NCBI GenBank assembly: GCA_016790385.1
Contig: JAEUNV010000347.1
Coordinates: 1-14,228, forward strand
Length of the DNA stretch: 14,228 nucleotides
DNA from: Zoogloea sp.
GTDB lineage: Bacteria > Pseudomonadota > Gammaproteobacteria > Burkholderiales > Rhodocyclaceae
Direction of reading: 5' to 3'
This document shows, one piece after another, positions 10,229 to 14,228 of the stretch (positions within the stretch are counted from its first letter, which is position 1; every line of letters starts with the position of its first letter). The notes below the pieces were generated by a model. That model saw only the letters and a list, made by a program, of their open reading frames with translations. It was not told the DNA's origin and made no database searches. Both the position numbers and the translations under genes were made by a program.

Positions 10229-10252
10229 GTAACATACGCTTGCGTATGCTAC
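10229..10252. promoter_or_regulatory. Palindromic operator candidate between the thioesterase and ETF-QO
   Basis: Half-sites GTAACATACGC and GCGTATGCTAC flank a central TT; they are inverted repeats matching at 10 of 11 positions, with a perfect inner 7 bp. It is the only strong palindrome in the 230-bp divergent region and lies 93 bp above the thioesterase start and 114 bp above the ETF-QO start. A TTGACC box on the minus strand directly adjoins it (10228-10223). Size and symmetry fit a dimeric repressor. TetR- or MerR-type regulators of fatty-acid and branched-chain catabolism (PsrA, FadP, LiuR groups) are known to control ETF-QO genes in proteobacteria; which one applies here is unknown. 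Confidence 0.55.
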
Positions 10253-10366
10253 CCGCGCTTCACCCGGACTGAATCACTCAGGATTGCCCTGTGAAGGCCG
10301 CCGGGTTACGCTTCGAAAGTTGGTGTGCACAGAAAACAAATTCAATAAGTCCAGGAGGAGAAAGCA

Positions 10367-12010
10367 ATGGAACGTGACGCGATGGAATTCGACGTCCTGA
10401 TCGTTGGAGGCGGCCCGGCAGGCCTTTCCGCCGCTATCAGGCTCAAGCAACTTGCTGCGGAAAACGGACAGGATTATTCCGTTTGCCTCATCGAGAAGGC
10501 CGCCGAGATCGGTGCCCATATTCTCTCCGGGGCGGTCGTCGACCCACGTGCGCTCAATGAACTCATCCCTGACTGGAAAGCTCTGGGAGCACCACTGAAC
10601 ACGCCGGTGAGTGAAGATCGGGTGATCTTTCTCTCTGAAGCGGGCGGCAAGCAAATTCCCAATGCCCTCCTGCCCGATGCCTTCCATAACGACGGCAACT
10701 ACATTGTGCGTCTCGGCAACCTGGCCAAGTGGCTGGGTGAGCAGGCCGAAGCCCAGGGCGTAGAGGTTTATCCCGGATTTGCCGGTGCTGAACTGCTCTT
10801 TGACGAAAACGGCGCGGTGGCAGGCGTAATCACTGGTGACATGGGGGTGCTCAAGGATGGCAGCCAGGGGCCCAATTTTCAGCCCGGCATGGAACTGCGC
10901 GCCAAATACACCCTGTTTGCGGAAGGCTGCCGCGGGCATTTGGGCAAACAGATTGAAGCCCGCTTCAACCTACGTGACGGGGTTGACCCCCAAACCTACG
11001 GTATCGGCATCAAGGAACTCTGGGAGATCCCCGCCGGACAACACGTCCAGGGACTGGTGGTTCACACCGCGGGCTGGCCGATGGATACCGCCACCTATGG
11101 GGGCGGGTTCTGCTATCACCTGGAAGACAACCTGGTTTCCGTCGGTTACGTCGTCGGTCTCAACTACGCCAATCCCTATCTGTCGCCCTTTGAGGAGTTC
11201 CAGCGCTACAAGACCCATCCGGAGATACGCAAGTTTCTGGAAGGGGGCAAGCGCCTGGCCTATGGCGCGCGGGCCATTGCCGCCGGCGGCCTGCAAAGCC
11301 AGCCCAAGCTCGTCTTCCCGGGTGGCGCACTGATCGGGGATGACGCAGGTTTTCTGAATGCGGCGCGCATCAAGGGTACCCACGCCGCCATGAAGTCCGG
11401 CATGCTTGCCGCCGAGGCAGCCTTCGAGGCACTCACCGCCGGGCGCGCCCAGGACGAACTGTCAGCCTTCCCGGAGGCATTCAAAGCCAGCTGGCTGCAC
11501 ACCGAGCTGCACAAAACCCGCAACTTCAAGCCCTACATGAAGAAGGGCCTGTGGCTGGGTTCCCTGCTCTTTGGAATCGACCAGAAACTCTTCGGAGGCA
11601 AGGTACCCTGGACACTGCATAACTCGGCCGACCACACAGCGCTCAAGCCTGCCGCCGAGTGCAGCCCCATCGCCTACCCCCGGCCGGACGGCAAGCTCAG
11701 TTTCGACCGGCTGTCCTCAGTCTTTCTCTCCAACACCAACCACGAAGAAGACGAGCCTTGCCACCTTCAGCTGAAGGATCCGGCGGTACCGATCTCGGTG
11801 AACCTGGCCAAGTACGATGCCCCGGAACAACGCTACTGCCCGGCGGGCGTGTATGAAATCGTGCGTAGCCCGGAGGGCGACAATCCGCGCTTGCAGATCA
11901 ACGCCCAGAACTGCGTCCACTGCAAGACCTGCGACATCAAGGATCCGACCCAGAACATCAACTGGGTCGTGCCTCAGGGTGGCGAAGGGCCGATCTATCA
12001 GGGCATGTAA
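10367..12010 (+). CDS. Electron transfer flavoprotein:ubiquinone oxidoreductase (ETF-QO)
   Basis: ETF-QO takes electrons from reduced ETF (filled by acyl-CoA dehydrogenases and similar enzymes) through FAD and a [4Fe-4S] cluster to ubiquinone at the inner membrane. The 547-residue length is normal. The FAD-binding motif is [14 protein letters not shown] (10-23). A further flavin-domain block is [23 protein letters not shown]. The C-terminal ferredoxin-like domain has the four cluster ligands Cys491 (RYCPAGVYE), Cys516, Cys519 and Cys522 ([13 protein letters not shown]). The start is set by a strong AGGAGGAG 6 nt before the ATG; Met6 is a weaker alternative. No etfA/etfB genes are in the window. 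It is probably monocistronic, ending at a bidirectional terminator facing purL, and possibly controlled by the operator candidate upstream. Confidence 0.98.
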   Translation: MERDAMEFDVLIVGGGPAGLSAAIRLKQLAAENGQDYSVCLIEKAAEIGAHILSGAVVDPRALNELIPDWKALGAPLNTPVSEDRVIFLSEAGGKQIPNALLPDAFHNDGNYIVRLGNLAKWLGEQAEAQGVEVYPGFAGAELLFDENGAVAGVITGDMGVLKDGSQGPNFQPGMELRAKYTLFAEGCRGHLGKQIEARFNLRDGVDPQTYGIGIKELWEIPAGQHVQGLVVHTAGWPMDTATYGGGFCYHLEDNLVSVGYVVGLNYANPYLSPFEEFQRYKTHPEIRKFLEGGKRLAYGARAIAAGGLQSQPKLVFPGGALIGDDAGFLNAARIKGTHAAMKSGMLAAEAAFEALTAGRAQDELSAFPEAFKASWLHTELHKTRNFKPYMKKGLWLGSLLFGIDQKLFGGKVPWTLHNSADHTALKPAAECSPIAYPRPDGKLSFDRLSSVFLSNTNHEEDEPCHLQLKDPAVPISVNLAKYDAPEQRYCPAGVYEIVRSPEGDNPRLQINAQNCVHCKTCDIKDPTQNINWVVPQGGEGPIYQGM

Positions 12011-12047
12011 GCATCCTCGGCCCGGGCCTGACTTCCGGGCTGGCACT

Positions 12048-12083
12048 AGTAAAAAGGCCGTCGCATGCGACGGCCTTTTTACT
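12048..12083. terminator. Bidirectional intrinsic terminator between ETF-QO and purL
   Basis: This is a perfect 36-bp palindrome, 18 bp per arm, folding as a 16-bp stem with a CATG loop. The arms have the GC core GGCCGTCGC flanked by AAAAA on one side and TTTTT on the other, so each strand reads a GC-rich stem followed by a U run. It is centred in the 99-bp gap between the converging stop codons at 12010 and 12110 and should stop transcription from both sides. Confidence 0.93.
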
Positions 12084-12109
12084 CACTGCTACAACACGGA
12101 TAGACCTTC

Positions 12110-14228
12110 TCAACCCACCCACTGGCGGGCATTGCGGAACATCCGCAGCCACGGCGAATCCTCGCCCAGCGCCGCCGGATGCCAGCTCATCTGCACCGAG
12201 CGCGCAGTGCGCTCCGGGTGGGGCATCATGATGGTGAAGCGGCCATCGGGCGTGGTCAAACCAGTAATGCCTGCGGGCGAGCCGTTGGGATTGAACGGAT
12301 AGCGCTCGGCAATGGCGCCGCTGTTGTCAACGTAGCGCAAGGCCACCTTTGCATTGTCCTGGGCGTCGATACCGGCGAACACGGCACGGCCTTCGCCGTG
12401 GGAGACGACGATAGGCATGCGGCTGCCGGCCATGCCGGACAGCAGGATGGACGGACTTTCCTGCACTTCCACCATCACGAATCGGGCCTCGAACTGCTCG
12501 CTGCGGTTGCGGTGGAAGCGCGGCCAGGTTTCCGCACCGGGGACAATCTCGGCCAGGTTGGACATCATCTGACAGCCGTTGCAAACCCCCAGGGCAAAGG
12601 TGTCGGTACGCTTGAAGAATGTCTCGAACTGCTCACGCAAGGCAGCATTGAACAGGATCGACTTGGCCCAGCCCTGCCCTGCCCCCAGCACATCGCCGTA
12701 GGAAAAGCCGCCGCAGGCCGCCAGACCCTTGAAATCGGAGAGATGGACCCGGCCGGCCTGCAGGTCGGACATGTGCACATCAAATGGCGCAAAGCCCGCC
12801 CGCTCGAAGGCAGCAGCCATCTCGGCCTGGGAGTTCACCCCCTGCTCACGCAGAATGGCGATCTTCGGCCGCACTCCGGTAGCAATAAAGGGCGCGGCTA
12901 TGTCGTCGGCCGGGTTGAAGCTCAGTGCCACCGACAGGCCCGGATTGGTGCTGTCGGCCAAGGCTTCAAACTCTTCGCGGGCACAGTCTGCATCGTCACG
13001 CAGGCGGGCGATCTGGTAGCTGGTCTCAGACCAGATTTGCAGCAGCTCTGCACGGGGCGCGCTGAACACCAGCTTGGCGTTACGCCAGAAGCGCAGCTCG
13101 TCCCGATCATTGGGCTCGCCGACGAAGTGATAAGACAGCCTGGCGGCACGCAGTGCTTCGGTGAAACGGCTGCGGTCGTCGCGACGGATCTGGATGACGG
13201 CACCCAGTTCTTCGGCAAACAGGGCCTGGAAGAGCTTGTCGTTGAAGCGCCCCTTGAGGGAGTCAGGACGTTTGTCGAGACCATCCACGTCGTTCATGTA
13301 CTGGTCGTAGGCCACGGTATCCAACATTACCGACAGGCCGCACTTCGATGCAAAGGCCATCTCGCAGAGGGTCGCAAAGAGGCCGCCATCGGCGCGGTCG
13401 TGGTAGGCCAGGATCAGGTCTTCCTTGCGCCATTGCTGGATCAGGTCGAAGAAGGCCTTGAGCTGGACGGCGTCCACGTCGGGCGCGTGCTCGGCCACCG
13501 AGTTATAAGCCTGGGCCAGCACGGAACCCCCGAGGCGGTTGGCATTGTTACCCAGGTCGATCAGCAGAAGCTCGGTCTCGACCCCCTCGGGGAACTGCAA
13601 CTGAGGCGTGAGAGTGCGGCGCACATCCTGAACGGGCGCAAAGCCGGTGACGATCAGTGATAGGGGCGACACCACCTGCTTGTCCTCCCCCTCCTCGCTC
13701 CAGGCGGTGCGCATGGAAAGGGAGTCCTTGCCCACCGGGATGGCGATACCTGCCTGCTGACAGAACTGGGACACGGCCTCGACGGTCTTGTAGAGCTTGA
13801 CGTCTTCGCCCCGATGACCGGCAGCGGCCATCCAGTTGGCGGAGAGCTTCACATTGCCCAGGCTGCGGATGTCGGCAGCGGCGATGTTGGTGATGGCCTC
13901 ACCGATGGCCATGCGGCCCGAGGCCGGGGCATCGAGGGTGGCCACCGGGGTGCGCTCGCCCATGGCGAAGGCCTCGCCCAGGTAGCCCTGGTAGCTCATG
14001 GTGGTCACAGCCACGTCGGCCACGGGGATCTGCCACGGGCCGACCATCTGGTCGCGGGCAGTCATGCCGCCCACCGAGCGGTCGCCGATGGTGATCAGGA
14101 AGCTCTTGCTGGCCACGGCCGGCATGCGCAGCACGCGGCGGCAGGCGTCGGCCAGATCGATGTCGGTCACGTCGAAGGGCGGCACGAAGACTTGGCGGGT
14201 GGACACGTTGCGGGTCATCTTGGGCGGT
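12110..14228 (-). CDS. purL: Phosphoribosylformylglycinamidine synthase (FGAM synthase), C-terminal part
   Basis: PurL converts FGAR, glutamine and ATP to FGAM in de novo purine synthesis. The frame is still open at the window edge, so the start lies outside; about 706 C-terminal residues of a family of roughly 1300 aa (the large single-chain form) are present. Numbered from Met at 14218: the second AIR-synthase-like half shows [19 protein letters not shown] (75-93), [22 protein letters not shown] (161-171) and [10 protein letters not shown] (271-280). The C-terminal class I glutamine amidotransferase domain has [27 protein letters not shown], nucleophile Cys546 ([12 protein letters not shown]), and His667 and Glu669 (MPHPERT). 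It ends at the shared terminator and is convergent with ETF-QO. Confidence 0.98.
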   Translation of the reverse strand, partial: PPKMTRNVSTRQVFVPPFDVTDIDLADACRRVLRMPAVASKSFLITIGDRSVGGMTARDQMVGPWQIPVADVAVTTMSYQGYLGEAFAMGERTPVATLDAPASGRMAIGEAITNIAAADIRSLGNVKLSANWMAAAGHRGEDVKLYKTVEAVSQFCQQAGIAIPVGKDSLSMRTAWSEEGEDKQVVSPLSLIVTGFAPVQDVRRTLTPQLQFPEGVETELLLIDLGNNANRLGGSVLAQAYNSVAEHAPDVDAVQLKAFFDLIQQWRKEDLILAYHDRADGGLFATLCEMAFASKCGLSVMLDTVAYDQYMNDVDGLDKRPDSLKGRFNDKLFQALFAEELGAVIQIRRDDRSRFTEALRAARLSYHFVGEPNDRDELRFWRNAKLVFSAPRAELLQIWSETSYQIARLRDDADCAREEFEALADSTNPGLSVALSFNPADDIAAPFIATGVRPKIAILREQGVNSQAEMAAAFERAGFAPFDVHMSDLQAGRVHLSDFKGLAACGGFSYGDVLGAGQGWAKSILFNAALREQFETFFKRTDTFALGVCNGCQMMSNLAEIVPGAETWPRFHRNRSEQFEARFVMVEVQESPSILLSGMAGSRMPIVVSHGEGRAVFAGIDAQDNAKVALRYVDNSGAIAERYPFNPNGSPAGITGLTTPDGRFTIMMPHPERTARSVQMSWHPAALGEDSPWLRMFRNARQWVG

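Noticed and set aside
10274..10939. 221-codon minus-strand open frame opposite ETF-QO
   Set aside because: Antisense shadow of the FAD-binding half of ETF-QO; no independent motif or ribosome binding site.
12179..13660. 493-codon plus-strand open frame opposite purL
   Set aside because: It mirrors purL; high GC codon bias leaves the antisense frame free of stops. The translation has no recognisable domain, and purL on the minus strand is unmistakable.

Overview
The window is a dense, GC-rich bacterial chromosome segment that looks like a Betaproteobacterium, most probably from the Rhodocyclales/Azoarcus-Thauera-like part of that class. This rests on the minus-strand order pyrG-kdsA-eno-ftsB, on the protein sequences, and on codon use. 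The taxonomic call is inference from gene order and protein character, not from a search. No phage, IS element, CRISPR array, tRNA or rRNA is visible, and most of the window is housekeeping.

Layout. (1) 1-2581, plus strand: the 3' end of the U32 peptidase-family tRNA hydroxylation gene trhP (yegQ), then rpmE (ribosomal protein bL31, zinc-ligand form) with a strong intrinsic terminator, then a polytopic GT-C/ArnT-like membrane glycosyltransferase. (2) 2837-7015, minus strand: a compact transcription unit pyrG (CTP synthase), kdsA (Kdo-8-phosphate synthase), eno (enolase), ftsB (divisome). CTP and Kdo-8-P both feed CMP-Kdo and so LPS. PEP made by enolase is the other KdsA substrate, so three of the four genes meet metabolically. 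The gap 2582-2836 holds nothing I can support. (3) 7157-10136, minus strand: a hotdog thioesterase, a broken acetoacetyl-CoA synthetase (aacS), and an isochorismatase-family cysteine hydrolase. (4) 10367-12010, plus strand: ETF:ubiquinone oxidoreductase, divergent from the thioesterase, with a good palindromic operator candidate in the shared 230-bp intergenic region. (5) 12110-14228, minus strand: the C-terminal ~700 residues of purL, convergent with ETF-QO across a perfect bidirectional terminator.

The most noteworthy item is the aacS locus. The reading frame stops at 549 aa. The missing C-terminal domain is still recognisable downstream, partly in another frame and then again in the original frame, ending 42 bp before the next gene. 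In addition, several motifs that are nearly invariant in AMP-forming acyl-CoA synthetases are altered in the intact part. I read this as a gene in mid-decay inside an otherwise healthy fatty/keto-acid catabolism neighbourhood. I found no convincing new defence, mobile or multi-gene system here.
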